Assembly (NCBI GenBank): GCA_013397695.1 | Contig: VYZI01000195.1 | Coordinates: forward strand, 341,162-405,161 | DNA from: Centropus unirufus | Taxonomy: Eukaryota > Chordata > Aves > Cuculiformes > Centropidae | Direction: 5' to 3' | DNA length: 64,000 nt | Shown here: piece after piece, positions 39,547 to 52,561 of the stretch | Position numbering within the stretch: position 1 is the stretch's first letter | Layout of the letters: each line of letters starts with the position of its first letter | The notes under the pieces: model-generated | The model's database searches: none | The model's input: only the letters and a program-made list of their open reading frames with translations | Told to the model about the DNA's origin: nothing | Position numbers and translations under genes: made by a program

Positions 39547-42500
39547 CAAAACTGAAAAAGCCATAGACACAGCTGAATTGACCTGAGGATGGTTAAGCAG
39601 AAGACTTGAAAACCTTACATTCTACATAAAACCCAGGCCATGCAGACTAAGCAGGTAACTTTAATTTACTTATCATTATACCACGAAGCCTAAAAAAGGA
39701 AAAATGCACATAAACATTTAGTACTCAGTTTAATGATGAGATAGCTTCTCTGGACAGATCTGTGGCTAGAGGAATGCATTCTTATAGGAGTTATAGAAAA
39801 TTAAGTTTCCGTGACTGATATGAACCTTTTCATTTATCAAAAGGAAGAAACACACATTTTTCAGAATAAATAGGATATGGGTGGTTAATTCTCTTACCTG
39901 CCTTTGAGAAATGCCAGACAATGTGGCTTCCTTTTGTAAGATGGAAGATAAGTATCTTCTGAGGTGAACTGTTTCTTATAATAAACTGAGAGTCAGGGTC
40001 CATATGATGATTTTAGTCATTACTGACAATTAATTTATCCATAAATTTTATGTTATAACTCTTGTTTAACTGCATTATTATGTAAGCATAAAGAGCACTA
40101 TAATATAAAGACACAGATAAATATGATGGAGTATAAAACAAAACTAATTGCTGATAAAGCCCTCCTAAATTTTTTTCTTGCTACTTTTAGACAAAATGTA
40201 CCAAACAGCTACTGAACATCTGGTTATGTAAATGCGTTAGAAGCAGTGTGACTCCTGGGAAGGGACATACACTTGCAGTCTAGTACTTATTATAGGGTCA
40301 AATGAAAGGATGAACATCATGCTCAGTGACATCAGCAGAAGTATAGAGCCATAAGCTCACTTAGATACAGATATGCAGGCCTGGTATTTCTTTAAGACCC
40401 TTTTGTTTATATTTTCAATGTTAAGTTTTAATGTTAGGGTCCTACTGATGAAGCCCACTAGTGTTATATAAATTATTTCAAATTTTTAAAATAATTACTT
40501 AAAAAGGTGTGAATTTATCCAGGATGATAGTTTCTTAAATAACCCAAAAATTAGGCCAGTTCAATAAAGCAGCACTGAAATGAAAGAAGATTCCAACTGC
40601 CATCAGCAGAAAGGAAAAGACTTTGTGAAAATGATAACAGCAAAAATGACTTACCATCTGAATACTGTGAAAAACTTAGATGGATCAATCTGTTAAGCTT
40701 TTAAATGCTATCCAACAGTGATTTGTTTTTAGAATTTAAATACTCTAACTCTGTGAAACAATAAAATGAAAATTATATCTTTTCTGTCCTAAGAGAAAGA
40801 TAACAAGCTCCTCCTGAATGGAAGTCAAAAAAAGGTAAATTTGTAATGGAAGCCATGAGCTGACTTTTATTTCAAGAGTGGTTAGGTATTTTCTGTCTTT
40901 TCCTGTCTTCAAGGCAAGAGTGGATTCCCCTTTAGCATCTGGAAATCAATCGTATCTTCAGTCTTCAATCCTATGAATTTATACATGAGTCCTCCATGCA
41001 GACATCGCTAATGATGGTACAAGGCTGACATTTTGCTTATCGGTCTCACAGATATTTCTTGACAGAAAAGCTGACAGCAGTGAGTCTCCATTGAAGACTA
41101 AGGAAGGGGGTGATTTTTAATTAGCACTCTCTTATGCCTGTTTTCCCACTGTAGTTCTCTTTTCTCCTTCAGTCCATCCTGTTCTGCACCTTTTTCCTTA
41201 TACCATGCCATGTCTCGGTCTGTTTTTCAGCTGTTTCACATCTGTCACAGCAATCCTGCTGACCTGGCCTTGTTCTCATTACCCAGAATCTGTTCCACTT
41301 TTCTGCTTGCCTTATCTCAGCCTTCTAGACAAGCTCAGCCTAGTGGACCTCCCACATCCCATCTCATTCATGAGCTTATTTCTTCATCTCTTACTCTACC
41401 TATTTTCCATACAGTGTTTCCAATTGTATGTTAATAAACAACAAAGTGTTTCTATTCCTATCTCCCCTTCCAGGCCTAGGGACAGTCCTCAATCTCGGCA
41501 TTTCTTGTAACACATATATTCTCTCTGCGAAAAATACTTTTCAGTCCACATAAGTTTTTTTTTCTGCCTGCTTCCCAGTGTTTGAGGGGATTTGGGTTCC
41601 TGATGTCCATTTCTGTGCTTGTGTCTATCTTCCATGTATCTTTGTCCTGGGCTGTGTACACTCAGTCACTCTGTAGAGGTGGAAAAAATGCAGATTTGTC
41701 AAATTTGCAAACCCGGAGGTGGCAGAACATAATAAATTATTTGCTGATGATGGAACGTGATATTTCTGACCAGGGTTACCATCAGCAGGAGGATGGGAAT
41801 ATGCCTCATGACCATGAAGATTTTACCTTTTAAAATTAAGATCTTTACTGTAAATCCAAGGTCTTTTAACTCAATAAAATTTGGAAGACCAAGGAAACAG
41901 CTTTAGAAAGTTTTGAAGGTGAGGAATTAAGCCACATGTAACTCCATTTCTCAGACCAATGCAGATTTCGGGTAAGACTTTCAGACAGCCAAAATGCCAG
42001 ATGCTTAAAAGCTCCTAATGGGCCACTTGGATAGAGTCTGAATACGATGCAGTTCAATCAAGCTGATTCTCATATTCAAGCCATATAAAGATGGATATAA
42101 GGTTTTGGCAGCTCTTTTTCTGCTGAGAATATCCCTAGGTTTGATGGAATTCCTCTCTGGAAAGATGTGACATCTTTTTACCTTCTTTACAGCAGGTGAA
42201 TAGAAAACACACCGTCCAAAAATGGTGAGGTAGTTTTCAGCTAAATATGACACAACCATTTTTGTTGGGGGGTTTATGCTTTTCTTTTTTTTTTTAATCC
42301 ATCCCTTCATACAAGCTATTTCCTTTTCTAACTTGGCACCATACCAAAACCACTTTCTTCTCAGTTGATGCTTTTAAACATCTTAATGGCTGTGTCAGCT
42401 TCCTGTAATTGTTCCTCCAGTATAGGATTTCCTCCACCTCCTCCTACTAGCTCAGGCAATGTTCTTTTGGTTTCTGGACACAAACAAAAAGAGAAGACCA

Positions 42501-44945
42501 GTACATATCAAATGCAGATAGTCTTAAAAGCAAATGAGAAAAACAGAGAGATGAACTATTCTTGTGCTTGTTAGGATTGCTCAGAATTTGTAAGCAATCT
42601 AATGTCTTTAAACACTTGCTCTATAATGACGTCTCAGGAAAAGGAAAAGGAAACATGAGAACATTGATGAAGAACCAAAAATAACATACTGGTGTAAAGA
42701 ATAAAGAGACTCGTTGGACTATGGTAACTTCCATTATTATTTAGCTTTTAGGCCACATTTTGCAAACATTAATTAACTCTCACAATATTCATGCCTGCTC
42801 TCACTGAATATCATCTTCACTTTGGAGTGGAGATTACATATGAATAAAGTCTCTAATAGCATGACTGTAAGTAGTCTTAGTTCCAGTAATCATGTAAGTA
42901 CCAAATTTGACTTGATAACTAGAGGCATTTGGTTAAGCCATGCAGAGTTCACAGCCAAAATTCCGCAGATCCCTCTTACATTCTGATCTCTTAATCTGTC
43001 TTGATTTCTTGAGGATTTCACAGGTTTACAGAAATACAATGTCTTTTGCATGAGAAGCTGGTCCTCATGGGATATAGATCATAAAATTATTACATCACCT
43101 GGGAAAAGTCATGACTCTGCTAATCATCAGTATATCTGAAAAATATTTAAGAGTTTCATTGCCTCAACATACAACCCTTTGAAACAGCTACAAAAATTAT
43201 TAGTTCAACGGAAAAGAGCTAGTGTCTGAAGTAGTGCCTTCCTGTCCTAGGTGGGGTCCCAGGTTTCATAGACCGATCCAATCTCTTTGCCTGAGATTAC
43301 TGACTACTTTGCACTTGTTGACTACTCTCCTTTGCTGAGGATGACCAGTATTGTCAATAATGGGAAAAAGCAGCCTACCTTCCAGCATCTCTACGTCTCC
43401 CACCAATTAGCTAGTGGATTATGCTCACACAGAAGCAACTTTTCTCTCTATGGTGGTTCTTAAGCTTAGCACTTTCATTTCCAAAAGATCTACTAAAATG
43501 TCATCAGGCTAAAAACTCCTGAAGTATAAACTGCTTAAATTTTCCTTAACATCCCTCGATGCTACAAATATTTTTTGTGATAATTGTCTTGCTGGCAATT
43601 CTGATACAGTAGACTCCTGAGCCTTGCTGAGACCCATAGGCCCATTCTTCCATCTGTCTACCTACATGGCCAAATTGGGTGTGGGCGTTTACTGAAGATG
43701 CCTCTCTAGTGAAGCCTTGCACAAGTATTGGAGGAAGCCGTGATGCTCCTTACATCCTCATGCAGTAGCCAGGCAATTAGAAAACCCAAGTGGTTTGTGG
43801 GAGATGTGAATTCATGACCTTCTTCTGTCTGAGGGAATGCAAATGTAGATGTTCAATCAGTAAGACCAGTACTCCAGGATGTCCCAGAAAGCCGGAAGCT
43901 TCTACAATGCCCCTTGCTAAACCTCTCCTTTCTCTCAGGGAATAACTGAATAAGAGGTAGAGAGTCCAGTATCCCATCAATCAAACAAGCAATTATCAAA
44001 AGTATCTTTGGCTCTTAACCAACTTATCCAAGTACTTTCTGTCTTTTTTCCTACCCTTGCTTTTCTTCTACGAATATAAGAATCTCATTATATAAATAAA
44101 CTGTAACACCAGGTGAGTCAGGTCACATCTGTATATATGAAAAGGGAAATAAATGAATATCGGTTCTTTGAATTTGTCTAACTACACAATATGGAAAAAA
44201 AATAAGTATTAAAAACAGAAACTGATTGCTTTTAAATGTATATGATAAGATAAAATGTGAAGATGTTGGGTGATAACTCCTGAATTTTTATTAGGGAAAA
44301 ACAGACTATGCAACCAGAGCTTTATATCTTACTTTGCATTCTTCTGTTTTTAACTCTAAATACGAGAAAGAGATGATGGTTCACGATCTGATGACTCTCC
44401 AGTGACAACACAAATGCAATTTTTTAAAGGAGAAGGAAGAAGCATGATTAAGAATTTAAATGGTGGAAAAACTCTTACACAGTGCATTTTACCTGAAAAT
44501 GTGTCGAGTGAAACCTGCCTGGAGGATGAGAAATTCAGGTGTGAAATGGGTGCGGCTACAGTTGCAAATTTAATAAGACATGAATTTATTTCTTCCTTCA
44601 GTGTGTAGTATTGACATGCCTGTGGCTGCAGGCACATAAAAGACGGAATATAATTGAGGTACTGGCAGAAGAGACAAAACAGTAATATATTAAACATTTT
44701 TTTGTAATTAATACACTCTTCATGATACCTATTTTTTAAAAGTATTGGGGAATCTCTGATTTTTAGGGAAGAAAATGTCTTATTTAATTGTATTTTTTCC
44801 ATTACGAATACTCATACCATCAGCAAACTCAGCACCTTCCATAGTGCAGTAAATAATATGACACCCTCCACCGGAAAACATTTGTTTTCTCTCCCCTGAC
44901 AGGGGGAGGAATTCTGTTCTCAGTGCAGTGTTTAGGCGGTTTTAC

Positions 44946-44959
44946 TTTTTTTTTTTTTT
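44946..44959 (+). repeat. Poly(T) run (14 T)
   Basis: A homopolymer of T with no adjoining recognisable element on either side. Confidence 0.9.
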
Positions 44960-47230
44960 AAATCCCTGACGCTCTGAAATGCTTCTGTGGGTATGACCCA
45001 CTGTCATGAATCACACTCATCATGTCAGCTGGAAGTGCACATGACAGTCCTTAATCCAGACCATGACTAAAACTTTTAGCTGTGCGAGCAGCAGAAGGCT
45101 GAGTGCCTTGCACAGGGAGACTTAAGGATAGGTGTACAAGCGGATGGAGATGTCTAAAGCTGAAATCTGAATTTCCTACTCTGTAGTCAGCTGATATAAG
45201 AGATGGAAATTTACTGTCATGGTCAGAAATGACAAGTGTTGAAAGAATGGGATACTTTGCTTTTCTCCCACAAATGGTTTGTTTCTTTTTTTCTATTGTA
45301 TTTCTGCGAATTTATGTCAAATATCCATCTGAATTAAAATATCTGTTCCTGAATTGTCTAGGTAAAAATGAGTGCTATGCCTGTTAATTACCGGTTGGTT
45401 GAGTTTTTCCTTTAATCCCCAATCTTCCATTTTGAATTTTTACCTTATTGTTGGTCAAACTCAGGAACCTCTACTTTCTGGGTAAGTGGTCTTATTACAA
45501 CGTAAAATCATCTGTTTCTTCACCACCCAAAGGATAATCAAGGATTCTATGCAAAATTGAATAAATTAAATGATAAAAAACAGTAAGTTGAACAAAAAAA
45601 CCATTAGTTAAAGATCCCCCGAAACCTTCTTGACAGAACATTCACCGGTGGGTAAGAAGAGCTGGGTTCAATTCTCTGTTCATGCCTGTGATTATAGAAG
45701 GAAACTGATTTTCAACAGAGTGCTGGGGACAGGCAAAACACTGACAGGGCTTTAGCAGGGCATCTCAGGAGTCACGGCTCTGAATTTTAAAAGACAAAAA
45801 ACGTGCTGTTTTTCATGTGCTTTGGTGAGAGTGAGAATGCTTTTGCCACTAGCTCATCTAAACAACTCCTTGCTCTGACCCTTATCACACTGGAAGGGGA
45901 GCCAGTGTGTGATGTCCCACTGCTGGTTCTATGCCAAAGAGCTGGGTCTTCTTTCTCAGACAGCCTAAATGCTGGGCTTCAACTTGACAGTGATTTGAGA
46001 AGCTTAGTGCAAAGAGCAGGAAATCTTGTTTCTGTGCACTGCATTTATATTCTTGCTGTATGCCTGGGCCTTATGCAGTGCTACCCACTGGAAATGTTGA
46101 GTGTCAGTTTTCTTAGGTATGGTACTGGTAATCAAAGTTGCATTGTGACCAACTATACTGTCAGATAACTGCTGCAACTGTAAAATCAGTTATGCATAAT
46201 GAAGGAAATCACCATGTACAGTGTTACCTTGGACACTCACGTATCTTAAGCATCTGAGATTAAGCAGAAGTCTTCCAAGAAGTCTTTTAAAAAAGGCAAC
46301 TAAAGTCTAGTTATCCTCCAGAAAGGAAATTCACAGCCTTGTGGCAAGGTCCATTTATTTCCCTTTCATTCTCTTGGAAGCTGAATACCTCCACAGAGTT
46401 TCTCTGCGGAAATGATCTTTAAGGGCAATTCTCCATTATCATCTGTGAGTGGTGGCAAAGGCCTCACAAACTTTTGTCCCAACCAGAACACATGAACTCA
46501 GCAATCCCTTTTTCCTCCGTTCACAAAGTCAGATACTCTTTGAATGCCCAGATCTCTAGACTCTGGTGGCTTTCTGTTATGTAAGAAACCACTGATTTAA
46601 GGAGAGACAACACAGATTAACTAGACAGAGAGCTCAAGCAATGAGTTTATCTTATTGGTAACTCAGAAGCATTAATATCATGTCACAGATCCACTGATTT
46701 GTATTTAACAAAATTCCCATCTTCCTGCCACTTCAGCAAGATTGCTACATAAAACCAAATTCATGGTAGTCGTTCAGTTTGTGGGTGATTGCATAGGGAC
46801 AAGAAGGAAACGGCTGTTGTGAAAGAAATACATACTAAAATAATTTTGAGGAATCACAGAGGATGGAAATTCTTCAATGAGAAGAACTGAAAAAGGAGTT
46901 AATGATGAAACCATCATAATCTGCCCTTGGCCACTCTTTATAAAATATCTAACAGGAACAGGTATCCTCAGTCCTTTATTCTTCTCATCATTTCATTATC
47001 TGTCAAACAGGATGTACTTTTTAATAAAAAAAAATTAATAAAAAAAATAAAGAAGGCACTAATTGTCTACTTATGCTGGGTGTGTCCAAACTTTGTTGCT
47101 AAACTTGCAGTCACAGGTTAAGCAGTTGCTTGAAGCTCACAACTGCAGGTTCTTCAATGCAAGGAGTACATTTTACTACATATTTATGCAGTAGATATAT
47201 TTATGACATAATGGGCCCCAATTTCTTTTG

Positions 47231-47254
47231 NNNNNNNNNNNNNNNNNNNNNNNN
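47231..47254. other. Assembly gap (24 N)
   Basis: A run of 24 N. Frames that appear to cross it are meaningless. Confidence 0.99.
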
Positions 47255-47550
47255 TTTTGGCACAGAAGCCGAAGTTTTTCTCTGTGTGTGAATATTTCTA
47301 TGTATGCCCCAGTGTACTGGTCTTCAATTCTGATTGTGGACTTTGAACTAATTTGTACTGAGATGCAGTTGGAAGTCAGAATAACAAGACCATTAATAAT
47401 AATAGCAGTGTGAAGACATAGCACTGTACAGTAGAAAACACGCAAGAGGGCTGCATGGGTTTAGTTCTGTATTATGATAAGTAAGCCTGGGTGCCGAGAG
47501 CTGTAATTTCTACTCGCATACCTTGAGTTTCAGCCAAGTTAGAGTTCTAG

Positions 47551-47587
47551 GGAAAATTAACTCTTGAAGGAAAATTAATCTCTTGAA
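47551..47587 (+). repeat. Imperfect tandem duplication, 18 and 19 bp
   Basis: ggaaaattaactcttgaa is followed directly by ggaaaattaatctcttgaa, which differs by one inserted T. Confidence 0.93.
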
Positions 47588-47959
47588 GGATTTTTTTATA
47601 CCAGTCCATATATAGAGCAAGTCTTAAAAAAGTTTAAATCTGTGAGTGTTGGAGGTCTTTGGGAAAACTAAATACATGACAGGAGGGGGGAAAAGTCTGG
47701 AGGAGCAAGTGTTTTGGAGACACAGGCGTGTAGGGGCAGCACACAGGATTTACATTTTTAATATACATGTTGTGGTTTTCTTCCTCAGAAAGTAGCACTT
47801 CAGTCTAAGTTAAGGTCATCTCGATTTCAACCCACTATGGCAGGTCTATAGAAACCGTAGTGTTGTCAGGTTTACTAAACACGTTCATCTTCTGCTGCTT
47901 GCTCCATCTGTTCAAAGAGAAGTAGTAACTGAGTTGTCTGTGCGCTGACCTGCACACAC

Positions 47960-47978
47960 TGCCAGCAGGTGGCTGCGG
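47960..47978 (+). promoter_or_regulatory. Candidate CTCF-binding site
   Basis: CCAGCAGGTGGC at 47962-47973 matches the conserved core CCASYAGRKGGC at every position. The preceding TG and following TGCG are acceptable flanks. It sits in a locally GC-rich patch. CTCF is the zinc-finger factor that anchors chromatin loops and insulates domains in vertebrates. A motif match alone does not show occupancy. Confidence 0.5.
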
Positions 47979-48240
47979 AGCAATCACAGACAGCACGGGC
48001 CTGTTTCCCGCCCTTGAGTTCATTGGTGTTTTGTAGATAAAAACATGGTGCTGCTGCTGTGGCATGATAGAAAAGAAGAGGATCCCTTTCCTGTGTTTTT
48101 CTTTTTGTCAGAATTTGTTTGTTGTTTAGTGTTTTACTTGTTATAATGCACTGTGGAACACTGAACTTTCTGCAGAGATGCAAACCCTACATCTCTGTGC
48201 TAAATGAGACAGGAGGAATTTTCTGATCCTGAGAGCATGT

Positions 48241-48301
48241 GGCCCAGCCTAGCCATACAAGTGCTTGCACTTGTAGCCTAGCACTACATAGTGCTTGGGC
48301 T
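48241..48301. repeat. Cluster of nested inverted repeats, three-way-junction-like
   Basis: Three stems fit in order. An outer stem pairs GCCCA (48242-48246) with TGGGC (48296-48300). A perfect 9-bp hairpin pairs TACAAGTGC (48256-48264) with GCACTTGTA (48267-48275) around a TT loop. A second, 6-bp hairpin pairs GCACTA (48281-48286) with TAGTGC (48289-48294). The block also contains the direct repeat gcctagc. No known RNA family was recognised. Confidence 0.6.
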
Positions 48302-48450
48302 CCTATGAACCTTGAAAGTTACTTTTCTAGGGCTAAAATATAACTATTTTTGGTGATTTTCTATTTGTTTTTACCCACAGTAAAAAGTATGTGAAAAACA
48401 CTGGGTATTAGCCTCATTAGAATGTTGTTCTCATACATGAAACATATGAT

Positions 48451-48474
48451 GTTTTCATACATGTTTTCATACAT
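48451..48474 (+). repeat. Perfect 12-bp tandem duplication
   Basis: The unit gttttcatacat occurs twice, with a third, imperfect copy (gttctcatacat) 24 bp upstream. Confidence 0.93.
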
Positions 48475-51400
48475 TTCTTGCTGTAGGGTACAGCATAAGG
48501 AATTTTTGGAGATGCAAACCTGGGATGATGTTGGAAGACTGTTGAGCCTGGAGGGAACAAAACCTGGTGCTATGGTGTGTCTAGTGTCTTTTAGAATTGA
48601 TCCTTGCCTGAACTATCCCTCCAGCCAAGCTTAGACATCATTTTCCAAAGAACTGGCATGATCTGAAGCAGCCTGGAAGCATGCTAGCTATTAAACAGTG
48701 GGGGTGATCACCAATCCAGTGCTCAAGCTTGTTCCTTGCCCTTGTTTTATTTAGTAGTATGGAAAGAGCTGAAATATCCACACACCCTAACATTAGGTTG
48801 CCAAGGTAACTGCAAACACTGGGCTTAATTGACTAGGACACTTGACAACACATTGCTTAAACGCTATTATGCAATATTGTTGTACTCTAAATCTGGAGGT
48901 CACTCCTCATGTGTGTGGGTTGGTTAAGGTGAAGAGCTTGAAAGGCACATTGTAGACATAAAAACTCCATGGGTTTGGCAAAGCCTGAATAGACTTTCCT
49001 GTCACGCCTCTGCTTGGATGGATGCTTTGCTCTTCACAAGCAAACTCATCTTATCTCTCATACTCCCTTGATTCAGGAGCCAGCCTGTCTTTGATGAAGC
49101 TTTACTGCTGTTTCTGTTACTTCTTTCAAATGGACAAGCTTTTTATAATGCAGTCAGGAGGAAAAAAAGATCTTGGCTTGCTGCCATACACCTTGTTTTA
49201 AGGAGGCTAAAATGATATAGAGCATGAAAACAGTTGGACAAAGAGCGGTGATCATGTACTTGTCAAGTCTTGTCTTGGATGTTCTGTGCTGACCCAGCGG
49301 GATCACCAGTGCAGTCTTCAGGTGCTCAATACATGAGGTACTTCTACACTCTATATGGACGTTTTCCCTCTTTTTTCACTCTCTTTGTCCTAAGGGGTAG
49401 CTGAGAGCAGGAGTATAAAAGGATTCTGACCTCAACTGGTGCTTAAATGCTGTGCACACTGAAGGATTATCTGTATAACTTTGTGCTGACATGAGTCAAA
49501 TTGGCCTTTTCTTCCTGCTTTTACCGATATTTTCAGCATTCCTTTTAACTTATTTTAAGTTTAAAAACTCTTTTAGCTGAGAATGCACGATCCTACTATA
49601 CTTTACTGTGATTATCAGTTTGTGATCCTCTCCGTACCTAATCTTTTATCCTGATAAGGCACAGCGGGAGTGGCTCAAATGGTTAATTTGGCCTGAAGCA
49701 CTTTTTCTCAAGCACACCCCTTCGAACCCTATGCCTCCAAATGCAATTACAAAGTCAAATAAAAGGAAAAAAAAAGCAACCAAAAAAACAGGCTTGACTA
49801 GAAACGAACTTTCCCGACTCACTTTTCCAATTTGAATCATGAACAAAAGACTTTGTGAAACACACAAAAAATGCTTTTTGGGGGTATAGCTGTACTTCTG
49901 TGCTTTATTTGACTGTTAAAACCAATTTCAATGGAAACACCTCTTTTTAGGAGATGAATGAGACAAATTTAGCAGATGGACGGAGAAGATGATTGCACAT
50001 GCTTCTTAGTCTTTACAATAGAATGAAGGATGGGAACGTTTGTTATATATGCCCTTCCATGCCCACTTACTAGCAATACAGCGTGGGAAGGTTGGCACCG
50101 CATCTCTTTCACTGTTTTTAGTGAACTTTAACCTACCTGGCATGCTCCAAAGCACAATCAGGAACTCTGAACTGAAGAATGGCAGAGGGAGAAATCATCA
50201 AAATCTCTGACAAGGCCTACAATTTAGCTACAGGATTTAATACAGGAAGATTGATGTGTTTACTGTAATGGCAGAAAATTGACTATCCAGAAAGAGCTGT
50301 GTATCTTTGCAGCACAGGAAGTGTCTGTGTCTGAGGGAGATAGAGGCAAGCTATATCTAAAGGCGGATAATAAAAACAAAATGATCACAGTAAAACCATA
50401 AGAAATAATTAGAGAAATAGAATGAAGAAAGAGAAACAAGGGTACTTTGAGCCTCGTCCTTTCTGTTTATATTGACCTGAAATTTCTTGCTACAGGCTTT
50501 TACTGAGTGGAAAATCTCTGTTAGCAACTAGTAATATGTTTCAAGAAAAAAATTAAGGAGGAGAGTATTCAGAAATCTCTTGTACAAATTGCCTTTACTT
50601 TGAACTAGACATTCTTGAAAATGAAAAGAGAAAACTCAACCTTTTGCACTAATGGCTGAGATTCTTTTCTATCTGTAGGCATCAAGAATGATGAGATAGT
50701 TGCTGTCTTCTACATTTAATCATTGATGTGTTATTTACAGATTTGTACCTGCATTGATGATAGTGGCATTTGAAGATATTTAGAAAATTCAGATGGAAAA
50801 AATCAAAATCTTTTCTACTTTCTCTCTTCCTCTTTCTCCTAGATCGTATGAAATACAAAAGTCTATAGAAAGAGAATGGTTCATGAAACACAGGGTATTC
50901 AGTACTTTTCTAGGGTATCTGCTGCATACATTCCTTGCTGTGTGATATTTTCAAAGCTGCTATGAAGAAAGCTGCTTCCCAAAGGGAGAATGCCAAAAAG
51001 TGAAGTATTTCTGCCTCTTGTGCAATCACAAGGAAGTGACCTCAGGCAGGACCTTGGAATGAACTTTCTGTGGGTAGTACATGTGTGTGGTCATAGCAAG
51101 CCACTGTGAAAGCAGAAATTATGCTTTATCTGCTTGGCCAACCCTTCTGTTATTTCATTCCTGTATCTCCTTTTTTCACTTGCTAGTCCTTATAGTTGTT
51201 TGACAATTACATATTTAGACCCCAGGCTGCCATTTCTCTAGTCTACACTCTTTTCCCTCCACTTTCCACTCGCGAATATTTATTTAACATTTTTAGCTAC
51301 TGTTCAGTGTCCTTGGCTGCTACATTATGCCTAATGTAACTTTATCAACGGTATAGAGGATTCCTTTTCCACTGTTTAGGTTGAGTTCTGTATAGTATGT

Positions 51401-52430
51401 ACAGGATTTTATGACAGTTTTCAATCACTAATAATGAAAAAAACGGTCTAGGTTTTTCTACAGTGCCTTAGCGTTTTTGCTTCTCTCTTTTCAGTGATTT
51501 TTGCACAGTAAGGTGAAAAAGGAGATAGAGAGTCTTTTGTAAAGGTACGCTCTCAAAGACAAATAATTTCATTCTCTGTATTGTGTTCATAAATTATTTT
51601 CTCATATTTCTTCAAGAATATTTCTGCAAAACCAGGATGGTGGGATCGTAATAGTAACCATTGCCCTATTTGATAATAGGTTTTCTAGAGATTCAGCTGG
51701 CAGTTTGACAGTCCTCTGCCATAGTTACTACACCCTGCTGATAAAACTGCTGTTATCACAAATTGATCCTGACAAAAACAAGTTCAGCTCTATTCTGAAA
51801 TCTAACTTGACCTTAGTGGGTTTACAAGTTCAGCACAAAATATGTAGCACAAAAGCCATATATCTAAAACAATAACCCAGCCTGCCTCTTTTACTATCTG
51901 TTTATTCTCTCTATTGCATGATTATGTTAAACTGTCCTGTGGTGTGTCTGAAATTCCAATTCAACATTTTTTAAAGTATACAAAAGATTACCCACTAATG
52001 GTTGTAAAACTTATTTACCTGGGGACAGACTCTCTGTCCTTAATAAATCTGTGATTGAGATATCCTAAGCCCTTACAAATGGTGACCAGGTGAACAGTGT
52101 TATAAGTGAAGGTTGGAATGATGAGGCAAAAATCAGAGGAAAAAGCAACAAACAAGTTTGGCTTTCTATAAAATCCTGCCTAGACTGGGAACTTTTGTAT
52201 TATACACACACTGTAAATACAGTAAATGCTGTGTAAATATACTGTATACATACAATTGTGAGTACAGGGCTTCACTGGGGTTCTTGCATGAAAACCATGA
52301 GTCTTGGTATATTTTTAAGCATATCTGTAAGCTTTTCACCACTTCTGAAATTGAGGACAGCAGTAACGGAAGTGATATCCAGAACCCAATTTTGGTGGCA
52401 CCAGTGTACTCTTGGAATTGCATTTTTTAG

Positions 52431-52561
52431 ATTCAAATAATTGATTTGAATTGTAGATTCAAAAATATTTTAATTTTTTATTTAAAAAGATATGTGAAAT
52501 TTTTGAATTTATATATTTATATATTTGGAAATACTTGAAAATTTGAATTGTAGATTCAAAA
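52431..52561. repeat. Cluster of ATTCAAA / TTTGAAT inverted and direct repeats
   Basis: The 7-8-bp word ATTCAAA(T) and its complement alternate: 52431-52438 (ATTCAAAT), 52444-52451 (ATTTGAAT), 52457-52463, 52541-52548 and 52554-52560. Several adjacent pairs form perfect hairpins with 5-nt loops. A 20-bp block starting TTTGAATTGTAG is repeated exactly at 52445-52464 and 52542-52561. Very AT-rich sequence lies between. Confidence 0.9.

Larger units (their letters stand above)
32426..47230. other. Unique AT-rich sequence, no gene seen
   Basis: About 14.8 kb without a recognisable gene or transposon. Contents are short simple repeats (listed separately), a perfect 12-bp-arm hairpin at 36794-36821, poly(A)/poly(T) runs near 39530, 42285 and 44946, and many short unrelated frames. 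The largest frames, 44356-44802 minus (148 codons) and 45803-46168 plus (121 codons), have no recognised domain, no splice context and no sign of coding composition. Confidence 0.5.
47255..52430. other. Unique sequence with small repeats and a CTCF-like site, no gene seen
   Basis: No exon or transposon is supported. Local items are listed separately: an 18-19-bp tandem duplication at 47551, a CTCF-like motif at 47962 in a short GC-richer patch (about 47930-48020), a three-stem fold near 48241-48301 and a 12-bp tandem repeat at 48451. A tRNA B-box-like string on the minus strand near 49720 lacks an A box. Confidence 0.5.

Noticed and set aside
41690..41725. Possible second CTCF site (cccggaggtggcag)
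   Set aside because: Two mismatches in the core (the A and Y positions), too weak to list as a site.
44356..44802. 148-codon minus-strand open frame
   Set aside because: Overlaps another frame on the opposite strand and has no family resemblance or coding-like composition. Probably chance.
45803..46168. 121-codon plus-strand open frame
   Set aside because: No recognised domain, no splice context, ordinary composition. A frame of this length is expected by chance somewhere in 64 kb.
47176..47445. Open frames crossing the N run
   Set aside because: They are produced by translating through unknown bases and cannot be interpreted.
49716..49735. tRNA B-box-like string (GGTTCGAAGGG on the minus strand)
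   Set aside because: The end of the box does not match, no A box lies at the right distance, and no cloverleaf can be drawn.
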